A stretch of 64,000 nucleotides of DNA from NCBI RefSeq assembly GCF_902825405.1, contig NZ_CADEAU010000001.1:1-64000 (forward strand). Direction: 5' to 3'. Shown here piece after piece: positions 48,812 to 57,126 of this stretch. Numbering within the stretch: the first letter of the stretch is position 1; every line of letters begins with the position of its first letter. The translations under genes were made by a program, and so were the position numbers. The stretch is from Micromonospora maritima. GTDB taxonomy: Bacteria; Actinomycetota; Actinomycetes; Mycobacteriales; Micromonosporaceae. The notes beneath the pieces are model-generated. The model did not search any database and was not told the origin of the DNA. It saw nothing but the letters and a program-made list of their open reading frames with translations.

Positions 48812-49692
48812 GACGCGACTCCCGCCGCGGTGGCCCGCTTCGGAACGAGGACCGCCGTGGTCCACCAGACGGTCAGGGCGATCACCACCGGCCACGCGGC
48901 CAGCAGGAACCAGCCCACCGGCCGGCCCCAGGCGGGGCCGCAGGCGGTGGAGAGCAGCGCCCAGGACGCCGTCGCGGCGACTCCGGCCAGTGGTAGGCCG
49001 ACCAGGATCCCGACGGCGCCGGTCACGGCACGGGCGGTCCGCCGCCGCGACGCGTCGTCGACGGCGATCAGGTCGGGGGTGCCGCCCGGCCGTGGCCGCC
49101 GAACGATGTTGCGGAGTACGACGTAGGCGACGACCAGACCGAGCAGCACGACGACTGCCAGCGGCACCGAGTAGAACGTCCCTGGCCACGGGCCGTGCTC
49201 CTCGGCGGTGGTGGGTGGGCAACGCAGATCCAGGGCCCGGCCGGGATTCCCGGCATCGTCGGGGCCGCTGTTGGCCGAGGTGACGACCAGCAGAGCCAGC
49301 AACCCGACCGCCGCGACCGCGACCGCCCGACTCATCCGGCGTGGCAGGTAGTCCCGAACGGTGCGGACCTCCAGGGCCGCCGTCCGCGTCGGGCCGCCCG
49401 GCGGGGCGACGCTGATCTCGCCGATCAGCACACCCACCAGCACGCAGATCCCGAACACCGGGGCAGCCAGCAGCGCGCCCAGGTCGAGGGGATCGGCGGC
49501 GGCCACCGCGACGCCGAGCGTCGCCCCGACGGCCACCCCGGCCCATCGCCACCTCGTCGTACGCCGGATCGCCCGCTGGCGCGGGTCGTCCGGCGGCCGG
49601 CGGGACGGGCGCGCCCGCAGCCACGCCACGGTGAGGGCGACCGCGGCGACGACGAGATACAGCACGGTCACGGTGATCGGAATTCCGCCCAT
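48808..49692 (-). CDS. integral membrane protein cotranscribed with GntR regulator
   Basis: A 294-aa protein from ATG 49692 (MGGIPITVTVLYLVVAAVA), with GGAGG upstream. About six hydrophobic segments are visible, the first at residues 5-22 and the last WFLLAAWPVVIALTVWWTTA. A longer loop with SANSGPDDAGNPGRALDLRC and CPPTTAEEHGPWPGTFYS may face outside. It resembles SdpI/DUF1648-type proteins only in general layout. It is controlled with, and probably by, the YtrA-type regulator that overlaps its 3' end. Confidence 0.75.
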   Translation of the reverse strand: MGGIPITVTVLYLVVAAVALTVAWLRARPSRRPPDDPRQRAIRRTTRWRWAGVAVGATLGVAVAAADPLDLGALLAAPVFGICVLVGVLIGEISVAPPGGPTRTAALEVRTVRDYLPRRMSRAVAVAAVGLLALLVVTSANSGPDDAGNPGRALDLRCPPTTAEEHGPWPGTFYSVPLAVVVLLGLVVAYVVLRNIVRRPRPGGTPDLIAVDDASRRRTARAVTGAVGILVGLPLAGVAATASWALLSTACGPAWGRPVGWFLLAAWPVVIALTVWWTTAVLVPKRATAAGVAS

Positions 49693-49717
49693 GGAGACCT
49701 CCGGCTTGTACCGCTTG

Positions 49718-49760
49718 CTTGACACAATGATGGTCTCTACGCCCGTGAGTTTGTGTCAAG
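49718..49760. promoter_or_regulatory. large dyad upstream of the membrane protein/GntR operon
   Basis: CTTGACACAA (49718-49727) and TTGTGTCAAG (49751-49760) are perfect 10-bp inverted arms with a 23-bp spacer, flanked further out by GTACC and GGTAC. The position just upstream of ATG 49692 suits a GntR operator pair that loops or binds two dimers. Confidence 0.7.
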
Positions 49761-49763
49761 AGG

Positions 49764-49935
49764 TTGGTACACATCCGAGCCGCCACGCCTTACGCCACCT
49801 ACGAGACGTTCGTCCGCCGCTACATCGCCCCAGCCCAGGGACCAAGCGGCTCGACCGGCTCCAGTCCCGGGACGTGCAGACCTGGATCAACCAGGTGGTC
49901 CGGACCTGCCAGTGCTGCGCCCAGGGCACGTCGCG
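49764..49935 (+). pseudogene. tyrosine recombinase fragment, N-terminal core-binding domain
   Basis: PYATYETFVRRYIAPA is read in one frame and GTKRLDRLQSRDVQTWINQV, then CQCCAQG, in another, matching the core-binding domain of actinomycete integrases with one frameshift near 49840. No catalytic domain follows. It may belong to the same decayed integrase as the C-terminal piece at 54041, 4 kb away on the same strand. Confidence 0.8.
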
Positions 49936-50052
49936 GGCCCGCGGTAGTGCGGCAGTCCGGCGAGTGGCGTGGAGCGGAGGTGCGGTCGGCCCGGGCACGA
50001 CAGGTGACAGCGCCGTGCGGCCGGAGATGTCGTCCCGGCCGCCGCCGTGGGG

Positions 50053-50886
50053 TCAGATGCTGCGGTGACTGCTGATGGCGGCTCGCAGCTCGGCGAGCTT
50101 CGGCGCGAGGGCTGCGTCGACGGCGAGCGGATCGCGTACGTTGAGGTCCTCCATCGCGCGGCGCTCGGGCAGCTGGGTGTTGATGTCGATCTGACGGTTC
50201 TCGAGGCCGGCCACGATCTCGGCGACCACGTCGTCGACGGGACGCAGTCCGTAGCCCAGGTCCGGGCCGGCCTGAGTGGTTGCCATCATGGGCGTGTCGA
50301 CCGGGCCGGGGAAGACGGTGGCCACGTGGATGCCGCTGCCGTACAGCTCGCGACGTAGCGCTTCGTCGAAGCGGGCGAGGCCGGCCTTGGTGGCCGCGTA
50401 GGTGGCGTAGTAGGGCGTGCCGACCAGGGCGGAGGCCGAGGCGATGCCGACCAGGGCGGCGTGACCGTGTCGGGCGCCGGCGGCGCGCAGGTACGGCAGC
50501 GCCGCCCGGGTCAGGAGGATGGGTGCGAGCAGGTTGAGCTGGATCATGGCCTGGATGTCGACGACGTCGATGTCTTCGAGCGCCGAGGCCCGTACGTTTC
50601 CGGCGTTGTTGATCAATATGTCGAGGCCGCCGAGTTCGGCGACGGCCGCTGTGACCACCCGTTCGGGCTCCCCGTCGGCGGTGAGGTCGGTGGTGACCGT
50701 GCACGCGGTGCCGCCGCGCTCGACGACCAGTGCGGCGGTCTCGGCGAGTGGTTCGGGCCGCCGGCCGGCCAGGGCCAGTGTGCTGTGGCGGGAGGCCAGC
50801 GCGAGGGCCAGGGAGCGACCGATCCCGCTGCCGGCCCCGGTGATGAGGATGCGGCGTCCCTGAAGGTCGAGGCGGGGAGAACTCAT
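50053..50886 (-). CDS. SDR family oxidoreductase
   Basis: A 277-aa protein from ATG 50886. The classical short-chain dehydrogenase marks are present: cofactor loop LITGAGSGIGRSLALA, LDILINNAGNV, catalytic Ser in VGIASASALVG, and the YAATKAGL active-site Tyr-Lys. An Arg in AGRRPEP after strand 2 suggests NADP preference. Substrate unknown. It lies 106 nt downstream of the MDR gene and probably belongs to the same unit. Confidence 0.93.
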   Translation of the reverse strand: MSSPRLDLQGRRILITGAGSGIGRSLALALASRHSTLALAGRRPEPLAETAALVVERGGTACTVTTDLTADGEPERVVTAAVAELGGLDILINNAGNVRASALEDIDVVDIQAMIQLNLLAPILLTRAALPYLRAAGARHGHAALVGIASASALVGTPYYATYAATKAGLARFDEALRRELYGSGIHVATVFPGPVDTPMMATTQAGPDLGYGLRPVDDVVAEIVAGLENRQIDINTQLPERRAMEDLNVRDPLAVDAALAPKLAELRAAISSHRSI

Positions 50887-50992
50887 CGGAGGCTCCGTTC
50901 CAATCGAGAAGATCGCGGGCGTCCGGCTCCGGCCCGCGACCGGACGCGAGAAGATGCCGGCGATCGGCGGGCCGCTGGCGTCCGCGGGCCGG

Positions 50993-51931
50993 TCACGACT
51001 GCGCCGCACCCTGCTCGTCCGCCACCTGGATGATCGTCTTGCCCGGCGCGCGGCGGCCGCGGGCGAACGCGGAGGTCGCCTCGGACAGCGGGCGCACGGC
51101 GCCGATGACGGGCTTGAGCCGTCCGGCCCGCACCCGCCGGGCAAGGTCGGCCAGCCGGACGCGATCGGGCTCGACGACGAAGAAGACGGCTCGCCCGCCT
51201 GTCGGCTGTACGGCGGGCGGCGCGGCGATGGTGACGACGGTGCCGCCCGGGCGTACCAGTTCGGTCGAGCGCGCGAGGACGTCGCCGCCGATGACGTCGA
51301 GCACCAGGTCCACCTCGCCGGCGAGCCGCAGCTCGCCGGCATCCAGGTCGAGGAAGGTGTGCGCGCCGAGGTCGAGCGCGAGGTCACGGTCGCCGGCCCG
51401 GCCGGTGCCGATCACGCGGGCACCCGCCTCCCGCGCGAGCTGGACGGCGAGCGAGCCGACCCCGCCCGCCGCACCGTGGATGAGGACGGTCTGGCCGGTC
51501 GTGAGCTGGCCGTGATCGAACAGCCCCTGCCACGCGGTCAGTCCGGAGATGGGCAGCGCGGCGGCCATGGTGTGGTCGATGTCGGCCGGGAGGGGGGCGA
51601 GGTTGCGCGCCTCCACCGCGGTGTACTCGGCCAGGGAGCCGTCGCGGGCCCAGTCGGTCGGTCCGAACACGCGCTGGCCGACGGTGAGGCCGGTGGTGCC
51701 GTAGCCGAGTTCGACCACGACCCCGGACAGCTCGTGCCCGGGGACGCTGGGCGTGCGGTCGCGACCGGCGCGGTCGGCCCACGTCGTCGGCCAGTCGAGC
51801 TCGCCGGGGGTGAAGCCCGCGGCGTGTACGCGCACGATGACGTCGTTCACCGCAGCCTGCGGGTAGGGCAGGTCGGTCAGGGTGAGTCCACTGACGCCTG
51901 CCGCACGGTCGCGTACGGTGATTGCTCGCAT
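50993..51931 (-). CDS. NADP-dependent zinc-independent alcohol dehydrogenase-like oxidoreductase (MDR)
   Basis: A 312-aa protein from ATG 51931. It belongs to the quinone oxidoreductase branch of the medium-chain family: VNDVIVRVHAAGFTPGELDW, PGHELSGVVVELGYG, and cofactor motif VLIHGAAGGVGSLAVQLARE. The structural zinc cysteines are absent. Probably reduces an enone or quinone. It lies 50 nt downstream of the HD gene in the same direction. Confidence 0.93.
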   Translation of the reverse strand: MRAITVRDRAAGVSGLTLTDLPYPQAAVNDVIVRVHAAGFTPGELDWPTTWADRAGRDRTPSVPGHELSGVVVELGYGTTGLTVGQRVFGPTDWARDGSLAEYTAVEARNLAPLPADIDHTMAAALPISGLTAWQGLFDHGQLTTGQTVLIHGAAGGVGSLAVQLAREAGARVIGTGRAGDRDLALDLGAHTFLDLDAGELRLAGEVDLVLDVIGGDVLARSTELVRPGGTVVTIAAPPAVQPTGGRAVFFVVEPDRVRLADLARRVRAGRLKPVIGAVRPLSEATSAFARGRRAPGKTIIQVADEQGAAQS

Positions 51932-51981
51932 GCCCGGATCCTTTCTGGGGCTTCGTCATTGTCGGGTGGTCATGGGTCCGA

Positions 51982-52620
51982 TCAGCTCGGCCAGGGAGAA
52001 CCGAGCATGCGTTCAACAGTCGTCACCCGGCGAAAGCCGGGGACGAAGTGTTCGAGCACGTCGGAGTTCACGGTGCCGTTCGTGGTCTCGGGCCGGTTCT
52101 TCAGCCCCTCGACGTAGGTCCGCAAGAACTCGTTCTTGAAGTCGCCCCGCGGGTGGACGGCGAGGATCTCGTCCAGCCGGTCGCGGTCCAGTTCGTCCAG
52201 GCCGAGGCCGAGCACGTCGGTGAGGACACCGAGGTACGTGGTCGCGATCTCCGGGCCCATCCGGTCGGGGATGCCCGGCGTCGTGTGCAGCGCGATCGCC
52301 GTCCATACGGTCTCCGCGGCGGCCGTAGAGAAACCCCGGTCCAGGAGGAATGCGCGGGCGTGGTCGGCCCCGTCGACTTCGAAGCGCTGTTCGGCGTCGG
52401 AGAAGGGCCTCAGCAGGCCGGTGTCGTGGAACATGGCCGCCAGGTAGAGCAGCTCCGGATCAGGTTTCACGCCGAGCCGGTCTGCGTGGATGAGGCCGAA
52501 GAGAAAGACCCGCCGCGAGTGGTGGTAGATGAGCGGGCTGGTCGTCTCCCGGATGCGCTCGGTCGCCTCGGCGACGGCTGCTGTCTCCGGAATCGCCAAC
52601 CCCGCTATGACCTCTGGCAT
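51982..52620 (-). CDS. HD domain-containing protein
   Basis: A 212-aa protein from ATG 52620 with GAGG upstream. HD-fold metal residues appear as LIYHHSRRVFLFG (His), AMFHDTGLL (His-Asp) and a later GADHARAFLLDRG, with IALHTTPGIPD contributing a further His. The group resembles cyanamide-hydratase-like HD proteins (Ddi2 type), where this HD architecture hydrates nitriles, but a phosphohydrolase is possible. First gene of the unit with the MDR and SDR genes. Confidence 0.85.
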   Translation of the reverse strand: MPEVIAGLAIPETAAVAEATERIRETTSPLIYHHSRRVFLFGLIHADRLGVKPDPELLYLAAMFHDTGLLRPFSDAEQRFEVDGADHARAFLLDRGFSTAAAETVWTAIALHTTPGIPDRMGPEIATTYLGVLTDVLGLGLDELDRDRLDEILAVHPRGDFKNEFLRTYVEGLKNRPETTNGTVNSDVLEHFVPGFRRVTTVERMLGSPWPS

Positions 52621-52890
52621 GATCCTCAACCTTCCCGGATATGTCCGCCCGCTGCTGTCCGGGTCCCATGCTGCCCACCGATCGTCGTACGACGCCGCCC
52701 TCGTCCGGCCAGGAATCCCTCAGATCCGGACATGACGTGACCCGCCCGGCCCCGAGGATCCCGCGATCTCCGGTGGTGGCGCGTGTTACGAAGGAGCGGT
52801 GTCCGAGCCTCCCGTCACGCCGACCCGACGGCGGTCGGCGCCGCCGGCGTCCGGCCCGCACCGAGCCCATCCGGCTCCGGAGGAGCCGCA

Positions 52891-53868
52891 GTGGTGACCG
52901 CCGGCACCCACCGGGTGGCGATCCTCGTCTACGACGGGGTGACGTTGCTGGACGTCGCCGGTCCCGCGGAGGTGTTCAAGGAGGCGAACCGGTTCGGCGC
53001 CGACTACGGCATCCTGTTGCTGTCGCCCAGCGGCGCGGACGTCACCACGAACCTCGGAGTCCGGATGGCGGCCGACGGTTCCCTCGCGCGGTCGCCGGCC
53101 GTCCACACCTTGCTGGTGCCCGGGTCCGATCGCTATCCGCGCGCCCAGGTGCCGACGGACCTGGCGGAGGCCGTACGGGCACCGGCGGTCGCTGCCGGTC
53201 GGGTCGCGTCGATCTGCACCGGGGCTTTCGTCCTCGCTGCCGCCGGCCTCCTCGACGGCAAACATGCGACCACGCACTGGAAGGTCGCGCACGAACTCGC
53301 GGCGCGGTATCCGACAACTCGCGTCGACCCTGACGCGATCTACGTCCGGGACGGCACGACGTACACCTCGGCAGGCGTCACGGCCGGGATCGACCTGGCG
53401 CTCGCCCTCGTCGAAGAGGACCACGGGCCCGACGTGGCACGCGACGTCGCCCGCGCCCTCGTGGTCTACATGCAGCGTGCGGGCGGCCAGTCCCAGTTCT
53501 CCGCACCGCTGCAGGGACCGCCTCCCCGGTCGCCGGCTCTGCGCACGATCACCGACCTGGTGACGGCAAACCCCCGCGGGAGCCACTCGCTCGACGAACT
53601 GGCGAAACATCTCCACGTGAGCACCCGGCACCTCACCCGGCTCTTTCAGGACGAGCTGTCGACGACACCGGCCCGCTACGTGGAGAACATTCGGTTCGAC
53701 ATGGCCAGAGCACTGCTCGACCAGGGGCACAACGCGACGCAGGCCGCGACCCTCGCCGGGTTTCCCAGCTACGAGAGCATGCGACGGGTCTTCGCACGGA
53801 AACTGTCGATCAGCCCCGCCGCTTACCAGCGCCGATTCAGCACGACGCGCCGCACCGGCGCGACTTAG
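52891..53868 (+). CDS. GlxA family AraC-type regulator with DJ-1/PfpI domain
   Basis: A 325-aa protein from GTG 52891 or 52894, with GGAGGAG 5-8 nt upstream. Residues 5-180 form a DJ-1/PfpI-like domain (AILVYDGVTLLDVAGPAEVF, VASICTGAFVLAAAGLLDG, with the Cys in ICTGAF). The C-terminal AraC double helix-turn-helix has LDELAKHLHVSTRHLTRLFQ and QAATLAGFPSYESMRRVFAR. It is divergent from the HD-MDR-SDR unit and probably controls it. Confidence 0.93.
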   Translation: MVTAGTHRVAILVYDGVTLLDVAGPAEVFKEANRFGADYGILLLSPSGADVTTNLGVRMAADGSLARSPAVHTLLVPGSDRYPRAQVPTDLAEAVRAPAVAAGRVASICTGAFVLAAAGLLDGKHATTHWKVAHELAARYPTTRVDPDAIYVRDGTTYTSAGVTAGIDLALALVEEDHGPDVARDVARALVVYMQRAGGQSQFSAPLQGPPPRSPALRTITDLVTANPRGSHSLDELAKHLHVSTRHLTRLFQDELSTTPARYVENIRFDMARALLDQGHNATQAATLAGFPSYESMRRVFARKLSISPAAYQRRFSTTRRTGAT

Positions 53869-54040
53869 CATTCGAGCAGCCTGCTCCGCTGCTGGCGCCG
53901 CCGGGGCGCAGACTCGGGCCCGGGATGTTCGTCGCCCCGCCGGTGACGCCTCGCATGTGGTCGGCCAGGCCCGGCAGTGCACCGAGAGCCGGATCGGCGA
54001 CCTCGCCCTCAGAGGCAAGGGGGTGGACGCTCCATCGATC
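53869..54040. other. decayed sequence before integrase remnant
   Basis: A 172-bp stretch after the GlxA-type gene has no reading frame I can relate to a protein. It leads directly into the integrase C-terminal remnant and is probably debris of the older integrated element. Confidence 0.4.
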
Positions 54041-54109
54041 TACACGCAGGTCTCATCGAAGTCGACGAGAGACGCGCTCAAGCGCCTCGGCGACTGCCTG
54101 AGCCGTTGA
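54041..54109 (+). pseudogene. tyrosine recombinase C-terminal remnant (left copy)
   Basis: The frame reads YTQVSSKSTRDALKRLGDCL and ends SR with TGA 54107, the exact C-terminus of the tRNA-Val integrase type. The right copy near 57691 ends nearly the same way. Everything upstream of the catalytic Tyr is missing. Confidence 0.85.
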
Positions 54110-54132
54110 CGAGACCTGCTGTACGACAGCAG

Positions 54133-54166
54133 AAAGGCCACCTCCCGAAGCCGGGAAGTGGCCTTT
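54133..54166 (+). terminator. integrase terminator, left copy
   Basis: AAAGGCCAC and GTGGCCTTT form a perfect stem with an inner TCCCG/CGGGA-type pairing. T-runs on both sides make it able to work in both directions. Confidence 0.75.
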
Positions 54167-54174
54167 GACCTGCG

Positions 54175-54217
54175 TGGGCGATACTGGGATCGAACCAGTG
54201 ACCTCTTCGGTGTGAAC
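54175..54217 (-). pseudogene. truncated tRNA-Val (3' half)
   Basis: 43 nt identical to the 3' portion of the intact tRNA-Val(CAC) at 57770-57841, ending in the anticodon loop. It lacks the 5' half and is an attachment-site relic. Confidence 0.9.
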
Positions 54218-54330
54218 TCTCGGCGAGCAGGTCGGATCGGGCTCGATGCGAGGTCAAACGGCCTGCTGACGCGCCTCTCGGCCTGGTTCGGCTGGCACGG
54301 ATGCTGTACTTCGCTGCTGTACTCCTGGCA

Positions 54331-54504
54331 TCACACAAGGCGTTGGATCCGGACCTTCGGGCGCTCGTTCCTGAGGTGGCCTTGCTTGTGCTGGCGGACC
54401 TGCTCGTCCCAGACCTCCTGGTCGTAGTCGGGGTGGGGTGGGATCCACTTGTGAGAACCGTCGCTGTAGTGGAACTTCTCGTCGCCGGGTCTCAGGATGC
54501 TCAT
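54331..54504 (-). CDS. 57-aa small protein (module copy 2, third gene)
   Basis: ATG 54504 overlaps the preceding stop (ATGA). The peptide begins MSILRPGDEKFHYSDGSHKW, then PPHPDYDQEVWDEQVRQHKQ, is rich in aromatic and charged residues, and ends RPKVRIQRLV. It has no relative in copy 1. Function unknown. Confidence 0.65.
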   Translation of the reverse strand: MSILRPGDEKFHYSDGSHKWIPPHPDYDQEVWDEQVRQHKQGHLRNERPKVRIQRLV

Positions 54505-54719
54505 CGGGTCCAGCCGAGGAACCGGTGGTGCAGGTGGCCGGCGGGGACGTAGGCCAGGTCCTGGGCGGCGTCGACGAGCTGGGCGGCCAGGTAGAGGGCG
54601 AGCGACACGGGGGCGCGGTCGTATTCGGCGCGCAGCTCGCGTCGCCGGGTCTGGCAGGGCCACTCCCCCGCACAGCCGCCGCAGGACCAGGCCGGTTTGA
54701 TCGGTAGGTGGGTGGTCAT
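54501..54719 (-). CDS. 72-aa small protein with CGGC...PC motif (module copy 2)
   Basis: ATG 54719 overlaps the upstream stop by 4 nt, and its stop overlaps the next ATG. The motif WSCGGCAGEWPCQTRRRELR and the end GHLHHRFLGWTR match the 72-aa protein at 21745 position by position over most of the length. This conservation in two distant loci with the same partner supports a real function, possibly metal-dependent binding. Confidence 0.78.
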   Translation of the reverse strand: MTTHLPIKPAWSCGGCAGEWPCQTRRRELRAEYDRAPVSLALYLAAQLVDAAQDLAYVPAGHLHHRFLGWTR

Positions 54720-54904
54720 CGCGGGCCGTCCTGGCTGGGCCAGTGGCCGCGGTTGATCGGGATACGGTGGCGGCTTCGGCAGGGCAGGCTGCTTCCGCAG
54801 CGGCAGGCATGTCGCCAGTGCCGCCACGACCAGACGGGCCGATGACGCCGGGCGAGGGTGAGCGCCACCGCCAGGACGTACTCGTCGTACGAGACGCGCT
54901 TCAT
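54716..54904 (-). CDS. 62-aa small protein (module copy 2, first gene)
   Basis: ATG 54904 (MKRVSYDEYVLAVALTLARR). It continues with CRCGSSLPCRSRHRIPI, the same CxC-x5-C and RHR pattern as the C-terminal half of the 122-aa protein at 22133. Its stop overlaps the next start. The GntR gene is divergent, 233 nt away. Confidence 0.75.
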   Translation of the reverse strand: MKRVSYDEYVLAVALTLARRHRPVWSWRHWRHACRCGSSLPCRSRHRIPINRGHWPSQDGPR

Positions 54905-55137
54905 CGGCTCGCGGGGGCTGTAGGGGCAGATCTTTGCCGCAGCAGGGGATTGGAAGGGAGCACTGCCGCCTCCTCGTGCCGCAGGTGTCCGGAGGCGTGG
55001 ATGCCCGATCACGGGGGATGCGCCGGGCATCCACGCCGGCGAGGACGGCCCGCAGCGCCAACCGGGGGAATCGACCTCCTCGGCAACCTCCCATAGGTAC
55101 CGTTGGGTAGTCAAGGGCTGACGTAGGTGGTCTACTC

Positions 55138-55377
55138 GTGTTGCCAACCGAGGGGAACACCGTGCCACCGCGTTACCGCTACGAGCAGATCGCCGACGAC
55201 CTCGCCGAACGCATCGCTAACGGCGAGTTCCCGCCGGGCTCCAAGCTACCCAGCCGGCGAGAGCTGATCGAGCACTACAGCGTTACCGAGCCGGTTATTG
55301 ACCGGGCCATGCAGGTACTACGGATCAAGGGGATGACCGAAACGCTGCCCGGCGTGGGCGTTTTCGTCGCGGAGTAG
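55138..55377 (+). CDS. small GntR family DNA-binding protein
   Basis: A 79-aa protein; the frame opens with TTG 55138, while GTG 55162 (VPPRYRYEQIADDLAERIAN) may be the true start. It is little more than a GntR winged helix: EFPPGSKLPSRRELIEHYSV and AMQVLRIKGMTETLPGVGVF. The sensor domain is absent. Small GntR proteins of this kind control transfer genes in actinomycete plasmids and integrative elements (KorSA/TraR type). Probable regulator of the divergent tiny-gene operon. Confidence 0.88.
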   Translation: MLPTEGNTVPPRYRYEQIADDLAERIANGEFPPGSKLPSRRELIEHYSVTEPVIDRAMQVLRIKGMTETLPGVGVFVAE

Positions 55378-55404
55378 CCCTCCCCAAGGTCAGCCGGCAC
55401 GGCC

Positions 55405-55546
55405 TGGACCACTCGCTTACAAGTTCTGGGCGCTCGGATCGGCCCGGTCCGCGCGCGTCTGTGACCTCGGGCAGTGATCCGCCCATGTCCGGCTGAGCCC
55501 CACTCCGTCTGGCCCGGTTGCTGTCGCCGTTGCTGTCGACAGCAAC
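55405..55546. repeat. non-coding repeat with terminal palindrome, copy 1
   Basis: The segment from CGCTTACAAGTTCTG to the 18-bp palindrome GTTGCTGTCGACAGCAAC (55529-55546) is recognisably repeated at about 57127-57256 (CGCTTGTAAGTTCTG... same palindrome). Both copies are followed within tens of bases by CCTCTGCA. It lies between the GntR gene and the gene at 55587 and could be an origin, transfer site or operator. Confidence 0.65.
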
Positions 55547-55586
55547 CGCCGCCTCTGCAGAGGACGTACCGGATAGCCTTCGCAGC

Positions 55587-55982
55587 GTGCGATACCTCAG
55601 CCGGTCGTTCCTCCTTGGCGCGCTGCAACGCAGGAAGGATGTCGAGCAGTTCCTCGGACCCGTCACGGTGGGGAGCATCGAAGGCATCCGCTGGGTGTCC
55701 ATCTGGCCATGGCAGGACGGCTACAACGTCTCCGTCCATGACGTACAGGACCTGGACGACGAGAACTGCGGGGACCTGTCGGTCTTCCCGCCGCTTGATT
55801 CAGAAGGCGAGGATGACCCGGGCCCTGGCCGGCTGATCGGGCACGTTCAGGACCCGACCGAAGCGATAGAACTGGCAGAGCGCTCGACCGGCGCAGCGCC
55901 GCATCGCTGGGTCAATCACGGCGTCGCCGGGGAGGACTACGCGGACTTAGTCCGGGCCAGACGCTCCAGACTCAGACGTTGA
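55587..55982 (+). CDS. 131-aa hypothetical protein of the element
   Basis: GTG 55587 (VRYLSRSFLLGALQRRKDVE). The protein is acidic with EGIRWVSIWPWQDGYNVSVH, DLDDENCGDLSVFPPLD and a C-terminal VNHGVAGEDYADLVRARRSR. No family recognised. It lies within the integrated segment, 41 nt after the palindrome of repeat copy 1. Confidence 0.65.
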   Translation: MRYLSRSFLLGALQRRKDVEQFLGPVTVGSIEGIRWVSIWPWQDGYNVSVHDVQDLDDENCGDLSVFPPLDSEGEDDPGPGRLIGHVQDPTEAIELAERSTGAAPHRWVNHGVAGEDYADLVRARRSRLRR

Positions 55983-56174
55983 AGCGGAACCAAGAGCCGG
56001 TGTCCCGCCACCAGCAGGAACGCTGGTCGGTCCCTGGTCACACGCCGTCTCCGGCTGCCATCGTTGGTTGCTGGTTGACGACGTTTGACGGTGTCTTGTG
56101 CCCCCTGTGTGCCCCGACCACTGGTGCGGCGTGGTTAGCTGCCGGCACCGGCATCTGATGGCGAGGGGACCGAC

Positions 56175-56510
56175 GTGGTGTTGACCAAGAAGGGCTCTCG
56201 GCTTATCACGGTCGACGGCGTGGTCTACAGATGGCGAGTGCGCGGACGACCCACCTACGCCCAGGCGCTCGGTGAGCGACCACTCGCCCTCGCCGTCGAG
56301 CAAGCTGACTGCAAGGGCAGCGTACTGCTGGTCAGCATGTCCCAGGACCACCCGAGCAACTGGTTCGGCGGTCCGTCGATCCCTGTTCTTCCCTCGCAGG
56401 TCGCGGCAGTCATCCGCAAGGCACTGGGCGAGGGATGGCGGCCTAGCCAGCCGGCGACGGCCTTTCGCACTACTGCGCCCGACGAATCTCAAGCGCCTTC
56501 GACTCCTTGA
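56175..56510 (+). CDS. 111-aa hypothetical protein
   Basis: GTG 56175 with GAGGGG upstream. It reads VLTKKGSRLITVDGVVYRWR, LALAVEQADCKGSVLLVSM and VLPSQVAAVIRKALGEGWRP. I recall close relatives as stand-alone small proteins in many actinomycetes, without known function; the compact beta-rich start and C-terminal helix are typical for them. Confidence 0.75.
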   Translation: MVLTKKGSRLITVDGVVYRWRVRGRPTYAQALGERPLALAVEQADCKGSVLLVSMSQDHPSNWFGGPSIPVLPSQVAAVIRKALGEGWRPSQPATAFRTTAPDESQAPSTP

Positions 56511-56614
56511 CCCCCAGGCAACAATCACAGCACGCTCACCTGCTGCTCGTTCGGCCCCGGGCTGCTGGCATCGTCCGTGCTCGTCCAGTGGTGTCCGACC
56601 CGATCGTCACCCAG

Positions 56615-57058
56615 TTAGTCACCCACGCCCCGCAGCATGGCTTCTGCCTCCCGCACCATGTCCTGCTCAAGTTGGGCGCGCCCAGCAGCGCTGTCCTCCC
56701 ACAGGTCGGCCAAGAAGGCGATCGTGGCAAGGGGCTCCGGGAACCCTAGCGACCCGGCATAGGCGGCGATGGCATGAGCCCCATCCACCGGCGCGATGGC
56801 CCCGGACACCAAACGACGCGCATACGAGACCACCACCTCCCAGACGGCTTGGTCCTCGTCTGGCAGCTCAGGCAAGCCCAACTCGTCGACCACCTGGTCC
56901 AACAGCTCCCGTGCCTCGCGGTACTCGCCTCGCGAGAGCCCAGCGAGTTCCCGCAACGATGGACTATCCAGCCCCTCGGCAAGGGCTTGCGCCGCAACCA
57001 GCGGCAGCTCCTCGCTAGCCAGGTCACCGGCCAGGACCCGCACCCCGACGTCTCGCAT
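56615..57058 (-). CDS. hypothetical protein
   Basis: A protein of about 147 aa from ATG 57058 (MRDVGVRVLAGDLASEEL); GTG 57067 and 57103 are alternatives. All-helical: LAEGLDSPSLRELAGLSRGE, EYREARELLDQVVDELGLPE, IAPVDGAHAIAAYAGSLG. Similar proteins occur singly in actinomycete genomes. Function unknown. The 15 kDa acidic product lies inside the integrated segment. Confidence 0.7.
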   Translation of the reverse strand: MRDVGVRVLAGDLASEELPLVAAQALAEGLDSPSLRELAGLSRGEYREARELLDQVVDELGLPELPDEDQAVWEVVVSYARRLVSGAIAPVDGAHAIAAYAGSLGFPEPLATIAFLADLWEDSAAGRAQLEQDMVREAEAMLRGVGD

Positions 57059-57126
57059 GTCGATCACATGCCGAGTGTCAAGGCTCCGCTGATCCCCGTC
57101 CACCGGGTTGCGCTAGACCCCCCGCT

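Larger units (their letters stand above)
54116..54217. repeat. 102-bp direct repeat, left att copy
   Basis: Identical by eye to 57711-57812. It holds the integrase terminator (54133-54166) and the 3' part of tRNA-Val(CAC) from 54175 up to the anticodon loop at 54217, after which the two copies diverge. This is the expected crossover point of a tRNA-targeting integrase. Confidence 0.9.

Noticed and set aside
54175-54217. Functional second tRNA-Val
   Set aside because: Only the 3' half up to the anticodon loop is present; it is an attachment-site relic.
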